The notes under the pieces: generated by a model
Database searches by the model: none
Seen by the model: the letters and a program-made list of their open reading frames with translations, nothing else
What the model was told of the DNA's origin: nothing
Shown here: positions 25,588-33,391 of the stretch, piece by piece
How the letters are laid out: each line of letters opens with the position of its first letter
Position numbering within the stretch: position 1 is the first letter of the stretch
Assembly: GCA_902626605.1 (NCBI GenBank)
Contig: CACOFZ010000001.1
Location: 99,501 to 163,500 of the forward strand
Direction of reading: 5' to 3'
Source: an uncultured PS1 clade bacterium
Lineage (GTDB): Bacteria > Pseudomonadota > Alphaproteobacteria > MED-G09
Length of the DNA: 64,000 bases
Translations under genes and position numbers: made by a program

Positions 25588-26945
25588 AATCTAATCCTTA
25601 AATGTGAGGTTAAAGATTGATTTTGGTGAAGGAAAGTAAAATATCCATGCAACATATTCATTTCTATCGATAAAGCTTGATTCAGTAAATCAATCTCCTC
25701 AATACTACTTGTTACAAAACTTTCTGGAGAAAAGTTGGTAGAGTCTAGTCTGTTTTTAATTATTCTTCTTTGATTTTTTGTATCATTTAGTGAATTGATA
25801 ATATCTTCTCTTGTATTGAAAGCACTTTTTACAAGGTTAACAACTTCATTTTCTGCGACATCATCATTTTTTCTTTCAACATCTATAGACATTTTAAGCG
25901 CATTTTCCTTTGCTTTAGATGCAGAAATTTTTGCAGTTGACCTTCCGAATGTGAATATTGGCATGGAGAAGAAAATTCCACCTCTTATATCTGTATCATT
26001 ATCATCCTCATCTAAATCGTAGATTGTATATCGTGTATTAAAACCAAACTTTGGCCTGAATTCACCTTTTACTATATTTGTATCTTCCTTTGATCCCTCA
26101 AAATTTAGTTTAGAAGCCTTAACTTCATAGGCTTCATTATTTTTATCCATTTCTATTTCTGGAACAAAAATATTAGGAAAATAAATGGAATTAAACTTAA
26201 CACCAAAAAAATACTCAAATATACCAATATCCCTGTTCATCTCAGTTTTTAGAATTTGAGATTTTGATTTAAGAGAATTGTATTTAATTGAAAATAATGC
26301 CAATTCAATAGGATCAGATATGCCTAAATCTACTCTTTCTTTTACTTTATTAAGATAAGGCTCAATTTCGTTTACCATTTTATCAGCGTGATTAAACATT
26401 GTATAAGATTTAACAGCATTTAGATAAATTCTATTTGCATCTAAAATAAGCATTGATAATGCATTTTCTCTTTCAACCTCTGATAAATTTTTATCTGTGA
26501 TTGATTTTCTTATTTGTGCATTGATAGTTCCACCAGAGTATATTGGTTGTGATAATTCTATTGCAGCATCAAAGCTGTCATCTTGTCTTTTTCTTAGAGA
26601 GTTTTGTTCGCTTACATCTCTTTCTAAAACATGATCATTAATTATTCTAGTTGATAATTCTGGCCACCTTTGTCTCTGAGCAAATTTTAATGATTCACTT
26701 TTCTCCGTATAATTAGAGTTTGCATATAAAAATTCTGGCTGTTCAATAATACTACTTCGAATAAAATCAAAATATTCATCCTCGCCAATTGTTTTTGTTT
26801 CCATGAGAATTTTCGAAAATGACAATTGTGAGTTATTTACCACAAAATTTTCAATATCATCTGCTGCATGAATTGGCAGTATGGTAAAAATAGTAATAAA
26901 AGTTATTTTTATTACAAAAAATGAATGTAAAAAGATTTTATTCAT
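25584..26945 (-). CDS. TolC-like outer membrane channel of type I secretion
   Basis: A 453-residue outer-membrane efflux protein. The N-terminus (MNKIFLHSFFVIKITFITIF ... IHAAD) is a cleavable signal peptide. The rest is long helices with the duplicated TolC pattern: EYFDFIRSSIIEQPEF, FAQRQRWPELSTRI, IELSQPIYSGGTINAQIRKS (first half), and FRPKFGFNTRYTIYD, GGIFFSMPIFTFGRSTAKISASK (second half). Length is normal. It would form the trans-periplasmic tunnel docked by the short HlyD-like adaptor. It starts 3 nt after the small Lys-tailed gene and overlaps the ABC gene by 4 nt. Confidence 0.88.
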   Translation of the reverse strand: MNKIFLHSFFVIKITFITIFTILPIHAADDIENFVVNNSQLSFSKILMETKTIGEDEYFDFIRSSIIEQPEFLYANSNYTEKSESLKFAQRQRWPELSTRIINDHVLERDVSEQNSLRKRQDDSFDAAIELSQPIYSGGTINAQIRKSITDKNLSEVERENALSMLILDANRIYLNAVKSYTMFNHADKMVNEIEPYLNKVKERVDLGISDPIELALFSIKYNSLKSKSQILKTEMNRDIGIFEYFFGVKFNSIYFPNIFVPEIEMDKNNEAYEVKASKLNFEGSKEDTNIVKGEFRPKFGFNTRYTIYDLDEDDNDTDIRGGIFFSMPIFTFGRSTAKISASKAKENALKMSIDVERKNDDVAENEVVNLVKSAFNTREDIINSLNDTKNQRRIIKNRLDSTNFSPESFVTSSIEEIDLLNQALSIEMNMLHGYFTFLHQNQSLTSHLRIRL

Positions 26946-26948
26946 TAA

Positions 26949-27203
26949 CTATTTCTTTTTATTTTTAGATGGTTTTTCTTTCTTGCTAGATTTATCACTT
27001 TTACTGGATGAAGCATTTTCGTTTAACTTCTCAGATATTCCAGTTGCACCAGCACTTAGTCCATTAATAACATCAGCAACCATATTTCCAGGTATTTCAA
27101 TATTACCTGACTCTTTCATGTTTCCATCTGCAGCTACCGCTAATGCCTGTATTCTCAAAATTCCATTTACAAAAGAAACTTTTCCTAATCCTTCTAATAA
27201 CAT
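26949..27203 (-). CDS. Small uncharacterised protein leading the type I secretion operon
   Basis: An 84-residue soluble protein; I do not recognise the family. The ordered part (MLLEGLGKVSFVNGILRIQA ... ESGNIEIPGNMVADVINGLSAG) has alternating hydrophobic strands and a Gly-Pro-Gly turn. The C-terminal 30 residues are a disordered Ser/Lys tail ending KPSKNKKK. I chose ATG 27203 over an in-frame ATG 15 nt upstream because GGAGGTGG sits immediately before it. It is 3 nt from the TolC-like gene and clearly in the secretion operon. It could be a secretion accessory factor or a chaperone for the exported protein. Function is not inferable from sequence. Confidence 0.65.
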   Translation of the reverse strand: MLLEGLGKVSFVNGILRIQALAVAADGNMKESGNIEIPGNMVADVINGLSAGATGISEKLNENASSSKSDKSSKKEKPSKNKKK

Positions 27204-27338
27204 TTTATCCACCTCCATTAATTAAAAAACATTATGTTGATTAATTGGTTATTAAATTAAATTTTTCAAGGTTAGAGTAATTTGATTCGTATATTATTAG
27301 TTTTTTAACTTATAAAAGTTTTAATATAAGTAAGCTCT

Positions 27339-27953
27339 TTAGTCTTCGCTCAAGGTATCTGGAAAATGAAAACATCCCCTCAAAACAAATTTCTCATTCT
27401 CCATCATAATATTTTCTCTGTTAATGTGGGTCCAATCAGCAGGAAAAATTAGAATAGAGCCTTTTTTTGGCTTGATTGAGAGACCTTGATATAGAAAATC
27501 TACACTACCCTCATTTTCGTTAAAATCATTTAAATATATTGCCCATGAAAAAATTTTATGTGAGGAGTTAATGTTATTAATATCACAATGGTAAGCAAGA
27601 TGGTGTCCAGAAACTAAATATTTTTCAATTTTAAATTCTCCCAAATACATTTTTTCCCAGCTTTGAAGAAAATTCCAATTTTTTTTATACTCTTGAAAAC
27701 ATACTTTCAAAACATCAACATAAGTCGAAAAAAAATTTAATTTTTTCTCTCTAATTTCTTTTGGTGTAATGATTAATTCTAAGAAATCTCTCTCTTTCTT
27801 ATTGATTTTACCACTTGAATCAAGGCTTGGATTTTGGCGTTCAAGATTTTTATTAAAAAAATTAACAGTTTGATTTAATAAATCTTCATTATCAATTTTC
27901 CATGATCCAATAAAATTTTTTATATCATTATTTTTTATATTAATTTTTTCCAT
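27339..27953 (-). CDS. 2-oxoglutarate/Fe(II)-dependent oxygenase (prolyl-hydroxylase-like)
   Basis: About 204 residues. The start is ATG 27953; an upstream in-frame TTG adds only two residues. The C-terminal half carries an Fe(II)/2OG double-stranded beta-helix: an HxD pair in LAYHCDINN, AIYLNDFNENEGSVDFLYQG, KPKKGSILIFPADWTHIN (distal His), and an Arg in KFVLRGCFHF for 2-oxoglutarate. The first 100 residues are helical and unrecognised. The substrate is unknown. It lies between the secretion operon and a TPR gene, and two more oxygenases follow beyond the tRNA. Confidence 0.75.
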   Translation of the reverse strand: MEKINIKNNDIKNFIGSWKIDNEDLLNQTVNFFNKNLERQNPSLDSSGKINKKERDFLELIITPKEIREKKLNFFSTYVDVLKVCFQEYKKNWNFLQSWEKMYLGEFKIEKYLVSGHHLAYHCDINNINSSHKIFSWAIYLNDFNENEGSVDFLYQGLSIKPKKGSILIFPADWTHINRENIMMENEKFVLRGCFHFPDTLSED

Positions 27954-27994
27954 GATCAAGTATACAATCCATATTCATCAATAATTTAAATTTT

Positions 27995-28648
27995 CTAAAT
28001 TATGAAAACACCATTTCTATTTTTTGAATGAAAAATTGCTTCATTCTTCATTCCCGATAAATGATAAAAACTTATTAATTGGCTATAAAAAATATCATTA
28101 TCTCTGTCTAATTCATGAGTTTTTTCAAAATATTTTTTTGCTTCACGTAATTTTTTAATATCCTTATCCTTTAAAAAAATACTTATAATAGCGATTCCTA
28201 ATTTATTAATTGCATTAATATTTTTTTTTGACATATCTAAATTTACGGATTTTTTATAGTATTCAATTGCCTTTGTTAATTTTCCTTTATTTAGGTAAAT
28301 ATCAGCCAATATATTCAATCCTGGTACAAATTTTTTGTTGAGTGATATAGACTTTTCATAATTAATGATAGCTTCATCATCTTTTTTGAATTTCTTATAT
28401 AAAGTACCTAAATTAAAGTAGATTGAAAAATTGTCTGGCTCTTCTTTTTTTGCTTTTAAAAGATAATCTAACGCTTTTGAGTTTTCCCCAATATCCAAAA
28501 AAGCCTTGCTTATATTTTGAAGAATTAATGTATTATTTGGAAATTTCTTTTCAAGATTTATAAAATTTTCCGCTAGTTCTGCAATAGAAGAATTTTTTCT
28601 AATATTCTCAATTTCAATTGATAGTTTTTTGTAGTTATCCTTATTCAT
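27995..28648 (-). CDS. Tetratricopeptide repeat protein
   Basis: A 217-residue helical protein with four to five TPR motifs. The clearest are NISKAFLDIGENSKALDYLLKA, YFNLGTLYKKFKKDDEAIINYEKSI and LNILADIYLNKGKLTKAIEYYKKSV, each with the TPR spacing of small residues and a terminal basic/acidic helix. No catalytic domain or signal peptide is present. It probably serves as a protein-protein scaffold in the cytosol. The position beside 2OG oxygenases, two of which carry TPRs of their own, suggests a shared complex, but that is inference. Confidence 0.8.
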   Translation of the reverse strand: MNKDNYKKLSIEIENIRKNSSIAELAENFINLEKKFPNNTLILQNISKAFLDIGENSKALDYLLKAKKEEPDNFSIYFNLGTLYKKFKKDDEAIINYEKSISLNKKFVPGLNILADIYLNKGKLTKAIEYYKKSVNLDMSKKNINAINKLGIAIISIFLKDKDIKKLREAKKYFEKTHELDRDNDIFYSQLISFYHLSGMKNEAIFHSKNRNGVFII

Positions 28649-28670
28649 ATTTTTCTCAATATCCTATCAA

Positions 28671-28745
28671 TGGTGGGCGCGGCTGGGTTTGAACCAGCGA
28701 CCCCTACGATGTCACCGTAGTGCTCTACCGCTGAGCTACGCGCCC
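28671..28745 (-). tRNA. tRNA-Val (anticodon GAC)
   Basis: The complement folds as a 75-nt tRNA including encoded CCA: acceptor GGGCGCG/CGCGCCC, D-arm GCTC-AGCGGTAGA-GAGC-type, anticodon stem CTACG/CGTAG with 7-nt loop GTGACAT (anticodon GAC, U33 before it, A37 after), and T-arm with GGTTCAAACC. CCA is encoded at 28671-28673. It reads GUC and GUU valine codons. Confidence 0.97.
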
Positions 28746-28854
28746 AACTTTAATCAGTGTTATAAAGTTATAATCTGATTTTATATATGATAATAATAGA
28801 TATAAACAAATAATTATATTAAAATCAGTTTTTTAAGCTGTATGGTTTGATAAA

Positions 28855-30129
28855 ATGAAAAAAACTACTAAAGAATATAGTTTAAATGATTTACCAGTCT
28901 TCTTTAGGAGTCAAAATTATGAAGAACTAAAAAATGCTTCATTATTTATTCTTAAAAAAGATGAAAAAAACTTTGATGCTCTAAATTCCCTCGCTGTTGC
29001 ATATAAAAACCTTGGTAATACAAATAAAGCAATAGAGGTCTTTACACATTTAGTTAATTTAAATCCAAAAAAGGATTTTATTTATTCTAATGCGGGTAAC
29101 TTCTTTTTTGACATAGGAAAAGCTGAACAGGCCCAACAGTGTCATGAGCATGCTATAAAACTGAATCCAAAAAATTGGAACTCACTTAATCAAATTGGAG
29201 TTATTCAAGCAAATAAAGGTAAAAACGAGGAGGCAATAAATTATTATAAAAAAGCTTTGAGTGTTAATCCAAAAGAGGAAGCAATCTATATAACAATGGC
29301 AAATTCCTACAGGGCACTTGAGAATTACTCTGAAGCAGCAAAATATTATGACTTTTCATCAAAAAAATTATCTAAATGCCAACAGTTGGAATGTTATTAC
29401 ATGCTGGGGGATTATGAAAATTTTTACAAAAAACTTGATGAATTCTCTAAAAACTCTTCCCCGCATCCTTTGGCGGCAACTTTAAGCGCTCATGCAGCTA
29501 TAAGATTTGACAAAGAGGACAATTATAATTTTTGTAATGACACTTTTTCATTTATTCAAAAAACTAATCTTTACAAAGTTAAGGATTATAATGATTCACT
29601 TGTTGAAGATCTTTTAAATTGCTTCAATCGTTTAAAAATTTCTACTAAAGCCCAATCATTGCTCACAAATGGAGTTCAATCTACTGGTAATATTTTCTTA
29701 GTTGAAGAGGAGCCTATTCAAAAATTAAAAAAAATAATTATGCATAAAATTGATGTTTATAAAGAGAAGATGGCCTCAAAAAAATCAGATTTTATAGAAC
29801 ATTGGCCTAAAAATTTTTTTCTCTATGGATGGTTAATAGTAATGAATGAAGGAGGAACTCTCGGTTTTCATATGCATAAAGAGGGGTGGATGAGTGGAAG
29901 TCTCTACCTAAAAAGACCAAAAAAATTAGATAAATATGATGGCGATATTGTTTTTAGTAAGCATGGATCAAATTATCCAACAGACGGAAAATTTTATGAA
30001 CAGAGGATAGTTGATATTAATAGAGGGGATATGGTTTTATTTCCATCTTCTATATTTCATGGGACTGTTCCTTTTGAGTCAAATGAACAGAGAATAACGC
30101 TTGCATTTGATATAATACCAATTGAGTAA
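28855..30129 (+). CDS. TPR protein with C-terminal 2OG-Fe(II) oxygenase domain (paralogue 1)
   Basis: A 424-residue two-domain protein. Residues about 15-190 are TPR repeats (NSLAVAYKNLGNTNKAIEVF, IYSNAGNFFFDIGKAEQAQQ, NQIGVIQANKGKNEEAINYY, ITMANSYRALENYSEAAKYY). Residues about 260-424 resemble the putative 2OG-Fe(II) oxygenase family (2OG-FeII_Oxy_5): FHMHKEGWMSGSLYL with His339/His341, RGDMVLFPSSIFHGTVPF with His402, and QRITLAFD with Arg413 as the likely 2-oxoglutarate ligand. It is followed 26 nt downstream by a clear paralogue. Related TPR-oxygenases hydroxylate or modify cellular macromolecules, but the substrate here is unknown. Confidence 0.82.
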   Translation: MKKTTKEYSLNDLPVFFRSQNYEELKNASLFILKKDEKNFDALNSLAVAYKNLGNTNKAIEVFTHLVNLNPKKDFIYSNAGNFFFDIGKAEQAQQCHEHAIKLNPKNWNSLNQIGVIQANKGKNEEAINYYKKALSVNPKEEAIYITMANSYRALENYSEAAKYYDFSSKKLSKCQQLECYYMLGDYENFYKKLDEFSKNSSPHPLAATLSAHAAIRFDKEDNYNFCNDTFSFIQKTNLYKVKDYNDSLVEDLLNCFNRLKISTKAQSLLTNGVQSTGNIFLVEEEPIQKLKKIIMHKIDVYKEKMASKKSDFIEHWPKNFFLYGWLIVMNEGGTLGFHMHKEGWMSGSLYLKRPKKLDKYDGDIVFSKHGSNYPTDGKFYEQRIVDINRGDMVLFPSSIFHGTVPFESNEQRITLAFDIIPIE

Positions 30130-30155
30130 ATTGTATCGATAGGTGCTTAAAGAAA

Positions 30156-31418
30156 ATGAATTATAAAAGCAAAGACCCCTTGGAGGAATTTAAGTCTCTT
30201 TTTAAAAATAAAAAATATAAAGATTTAGAGTTTTCTCTAGATAAATTCCTTAGGGAAAATAGTGAAAATAAAGAAGCTTTGCTTTTGTATTCAATTGTAT
30301 GCAGACGCCTTATGAAATTTGCTGACGCTGAGAAATCACTTATAAAATTAATAAATCTAGACCCTGAAAATCCATATTTCTATGCTGTTTACGGAGAATT
30401 ATTATTTTATACTGGAATAAATGATATTTCAAAAGCTATGTACAAAAAAAGCCTCGAACTTAATCAAGACTTTGTTCTATCGCTTTTTGGATTAGGTCAA
30501 GTTTATGAAAGAGAAAAAAATTTTAAAAAGGCTACTTTTTTATTAGAAAGGGCAATAAATTTAGATAAAAATTTTCCTGATTCCAAAAATCTTCTCGCAT
30601 CTATATATAAAAAAAATAAATCATATAAAAAGGCATTAAATCTTTTTCAAGAAACAAAAGATAACTCTAATTTAGCTGAACAGTTAGAATGTTTATACTA
30701 TTTAAATGATAAAGATAATTTTTATAAAAAATTAGATCATGCTATTAACCAATCTATTAAATCCCCAAAAATTGCGTCTTTAAGCTCACATGCATCTATT
30801 AGGTATAGTCGAATAGATAATTATAGTTTTTGTAAAGACCCTTTAAATTTTATTTATAAAAAAAACTTATTAAAAGGTAATTTAAATAAAAATTTAATAA
30901 ATGATTTATTAATTTTTATAAATCAAGACTCAAATATTTATAGAAAACAAAATCTTCTCAATAAAGGCAAACAAACCGCTGGTAATTTATTTTTAAGAAA
31001 CAACAAAAGTATTCAATTTCTTTTGGAAATTATTAAAAGAGAGATAAAGCTCTATCAAAAAAGTTTTAAAAATAGCTGTGATATGATCAATCTTTTTCCA
31101 AAAAATTTTTTTATAAATGGATGGGTCATTAAAATTCAAAATGAAGGTTATCTAGATTCTCATATTCATGAAAAAGGGTGGCTAAGTGGTAGTATTTATT
31201 TGGATATTCCAAAAGACGTTTCAACTGGGGAGGGCGATATAATATTTGGTTTGCATGGGGGTAATTATCCAGTGGAGGATAAAAAATTTCCAGAAAAGAG
31301 ATTGGGCCCTAAGACTGGTGATATCATAATTTTCCCTTCTTCACTTTTTCATTCAACTGCACCAATAAAAAACAACTCAAATCGAATAAGCATAGCTTTT
31401 GATTTAGTTCCAATATAG
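30156..31418 (+). CDS. TPR protein with C-terminal 2OG-Fe(II) oxygenase domain (paralogue 2)
   Basis: A 420-residue tandem paralogue of the preceding gene. The architecture and many motifs match: ASLSSHASIRYSRIDNYSFC versus ATLSAHAAIRFDKEDNYNFC, FPKNFFINGWVI versus WPKNFFLYGWLI, and HIHEKGWLSGSIYL versus HMHKEGWMSGSLYL. Iron-ligand candidates are in SHIHEKGW and PSSLFHSTAPI, with Arg in NRISIAFD. TPR units include LSLFGLGQVYEREKNFKKAT and KNLLASIYKKNKSYKKALNL. Divergence between the copies is large enough that duplication was not recent. It is convergent with the alpha/beta hydrolase gene, 3 nt apart. Confidence 0.82.
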   Translation: MNYKSKDPLEEFKSLFKNKKYKDLEFSLDKFLRENSENKEALLLYSIVCRRLMKFADAEKSLIKLINLDPENPYFYAVYGELLFYTGINDISKAMYKKSLELNQDFVLSLFGLGQVYEREKNFKKATFLLERAINLDKNFPDSKNLLASIYKKNKSYKKALNLFQETKDNSNLAEQLECLYYLNDKDNFYKKLDHAINQSIKSPKIASLSSHASIRYSRIDNYSFCKDPLNFIYKKNLLKGNLNKNLINDLLIFINQDSNIYRKQNLLNKGKQTAGNLFLRNNKSIQFLLEIIKREIKLYQKSFKNSCDMINLFPKNFFINGWVIKIQNEGYLDSHIHEKGWLSGSIYLDIPKDVSTGEGDIIFGLHGGNYPVEDKKFPEKRLGPKTGDIIIFPSSLFHSTAPIKNNSNRISIAFDLVPI

Positions 31419-31421
31419 TGA

Positions 31422-32387
31422 TTATTTTGTATTTCTGAGAAAGTCATCTATGCCTTTCCACATTTTAGCTCTATGAAAATCTTTTTCCATAAAAATTTCG
31501 TGCATACACCCTTTAAAATCCAAAATTTTTGAATTTTGTATTCTTCTCGACATTTCTAAAGTTTTATTGGGATCTACAACACTATCGTCAAGACTGTTAA
31601 TAATGAATATCTCTAATTTTATTTTTTCTGCCCAATTTTTTGAACGCATTATTTTAAATCTTTTATTTACAGCCTTTGCGAAAGAATTTGTAACGCCCCA
31701 TAATCTTATATCTGGATGTTTTCTTACCAAGTTAATAATTCTGTCATACCTCACAGGATCACTTGTAAGATCATTTTCTTCAAAAGGGGTTTCTCTGCCC
31801 ATATTTGGCCTTGAACCTAAAAGATAATCCGTATCTCTTCTAAGAATGTTCATTATCGATGATGCCGCTCTTAAAAATCTTTCATTTTTAAATCCTAGCA
31901 TTGGTGCAGATAATATGCCTTTAGAAAAGCTATTTGGATGTTCGTGAAATGCTGACAACATTAAGCATCCGCCCATAGAGTGACCAATCCCAATTAGTGG
32001 TTTAGGGAAATTTTTTTCAATAATTACCTCCAAAATATATTTTAAATCTTTGTCATGCCTTTTATAATCTTTGATATAGGATTTGTGAATATTGGTAAGT
32101 TGGTGATCAGACATGCCTTGTCCCCTCCAATCAAAAGCAATTACCGAGTATTTTCTGTCTAAAAATTCTTGAATAGTCTCAAAGTATTTTTCAATAAATT
32201 CATTATGTCCTTGTTGTAAAAAAATTGTACCTTTCGATAATTTACTATCATTAATCCAATGGCATACTCTTAAATTTACTCCATCATCCATTGTAACAAA
32301 GTATGATTTAATTCCTTTTGGGGCTTTATAATTTTCAAGTTCTAAATAGGGAGCATTTTTGTATTTTGAAAAATTAGACTCTTCCAT
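31422..32387 (-). CDS. Alpha/beta hydrolase, lysophospholipase/monoacylglycerol lipase-like (Hydrolase_4)
   Basis: About 321 residues; I chose ATG 32387 because GAGG lies 6-7 nt upstream, although an in-frame ATG at 32393 is possible. Motifs are TIFLQQGHNEFIEKYFE (oxyanion HG-type strand), YSVIAFDWRGQGMSD, LIGIGHSMGGCLML (nucleophile Ser in GHSMGG, about residue 136), a catalytic Asp candidate in INSLDDSVVDP, and His in DFKGCMHEIF. It is cytosolic, without a signal peptide, and probably acts on lipid or ester substrates. It overlaps the end of the nucleotidyltransferase-cupin gene by 14 nt, so the two are co-expressed. Confidence 0.85.
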   Translation of the reverse strand: MEESNFSKYKNAPYLELENYKAPKGIKSYFVTMDDGVNLRVCHWINDSKLSKGTIFLQQGHNEFIEKYFETIQEFLDRKYSVIAFDWRGQGMSDHQLTNIHKSYIKDYKRHDKDLKYILEVIIEKNFPKPLIGIGHSMGGCLMLSAFHEHPNSFSKGILSAPMLGFKNERFLRAASSIMNILRRDTDYLLGSRPNMGRETPFEENDLTSDPVRYDRIINLVRKHPDIRLWGVTNSFAKAVNKRFKIMRSKNWAEKIKLEIFIINSLDDSVVDPNKTLEMSRRIQNSKILDFKGCMHEIFMEKDFHRAKMWKGIDDFLRNTK

Positions 32388-33153
32388 AATCATCCTCTAA
32401 CCTAATGATATCATCCTCTTTTAAATCTTTACCAAGTTGGATTTCGATAAATATAAGTTCTTCTTTTCCAATATTTTCAATTCTATGAATAGTATTTTCT
32501 GGAATATATATGTGATTTTTTTCCTTTAAAAAATATATTTTTTCTTCAACTATTATTTTACACTCCCCTTTAACTATTTGCCAAAATTCTGACCTACTTT
32601 TATGTTTTTGAAGAGATAGTTTTGAATTTTCAAAAACTCTTATCTCTTTAATTTGATAACCAGTATTTTTAGCAATGATGTGGTAATTTCCCCATGGTTT
32701 CTCTTCAATATTTCCTAAATAATTTTTAGTTAATTCACTGCTACTTTCTATTTTTTCTTCACCTCCAACACCAAATACAAGATCTATACCAAGTTTTTTA
32801 CAAGTATCTGCCTCTCTTATATTTTCTATGTTGCTTCTATCACCTCCGTTGCAATAACAAATATTCTTTTTTTGATTATTTTCAGCGAATTCTTCAATTG
32901 CTAAACTACTACTTTTCTCGCTTGATTTTTGAATTATCACCTCTGTTATACTTTCGAATTCCTCTAAAATTTCTTTTCTTTGTTTTTGGTTCATAAAAGG
33001 TTTGCCTTTTTTTCTAATCAACCAATCATCATTATTTAGAAGAATTATAACATTATCCGATAATTTTTTTGCATCTTGAAACATTCTCAAATGCCCAACA
33101 TGAACAGGATCAAAACCTCCACTAACAATTGCATAATCATATTTTTTCGTCAT
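32374..33153 (-). CDS. Cytidylyltransferase-like domain fused to a mannose-6-phosphate-isomerase-type cupin
   Basis: About 259 residues; I start at ATG 33153, which has AAGGA 6 nt upstream, rather than at the open frame end near 33216. Residues 1-130 are a class I nucleotidyltransferase: AIVSGGFDPVHVGHLRMFQDAKK holds the HxGH-type motif, KGKPFMNQKQRKEILEEF the second signature, and NGGDRSNI the closing motif. Residues about 150-259 are a cupin like the C-terminal part of ManC/type II PMI: KPWGNYHIIAKNTGYQIKEI, LQKHKSRSEFWQIVKGECKI, YIPENTIHRIENIGKEEL. This could make a nucleotide-activated sugar and isomerise its precursor, but the substrate is not inferable. The fusion is unusual. Confidence 0.75.
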   Translation of the reverse strand: MTKKYDYAIVSGGFDPVHVGHLRMFQDAKKLSDNVIILLNNDDWLIRKKGKPFMNQKQRKEILEEFESITEVIIQKSSEKSSSLAIEEFAENNQKKNICYCNGGDRSNIENIREADTCKKLGIDLVFGVGGEEKIESSSELTKNYLGNIEEKPWGNYHIIAKNTGYQIKEIRVFENSKLSLQKHKSRSEFWQIVKGECKIIVEEKIYFLKEKNHIYIPENTIHRIENIGKEELIFIEIQLGKDLKEDDIIRLEDDYGRV

Positions 33154-33263
33154 TTTATTCCTTATTATTTTGAATATTAGTGAACAAATATTAAAATACC
33201 TAACAAATATTGACATAATCGTAATATCAATCTAGCTTCCTCACGAATACAGGAAAAAATAAG

Positions 33264-33389
33264 ATGAAAGTAAGAAATTCTTTAAAATCTCTAAAAGGTA
33301 GACACAGGGATAATCGTGTGGCTAAAAGAAAAGGCCGTATGTATATAATTAACAAAACTAATCCTCGTTTCAAAGCAAGACAAGGTTAA
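33264..33389 (+). CDS. rpmJ: Ribosomal protein bL36
   Basis: A 41-residue ribosomal protein, too short for most ORF lists. The product begins [18 protein letters not shown], continues [16 protein letters not shown] and ends RFKARQG. This is the C-minus, zinc-free bL36 type with the conserved MKVRxSLK start and [11 protein letters not shown] end. It is convergent with pyk, 2 nt from its stop. Confidence 0.97.
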   Translation: MKVRNSLKSLKGRHRDNRVAKRKGRMYIINKTNPRFKARQG

Positions 33390-33391
33390 TT

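Noticed and set aside
28746-28854. Attachment site or integrated element at the tRNA-Val gene
   Set aside because: No duplicated tRNA 3' end nearby and no integrase. The neighbouring TPR genes show no sign of a mobile element.
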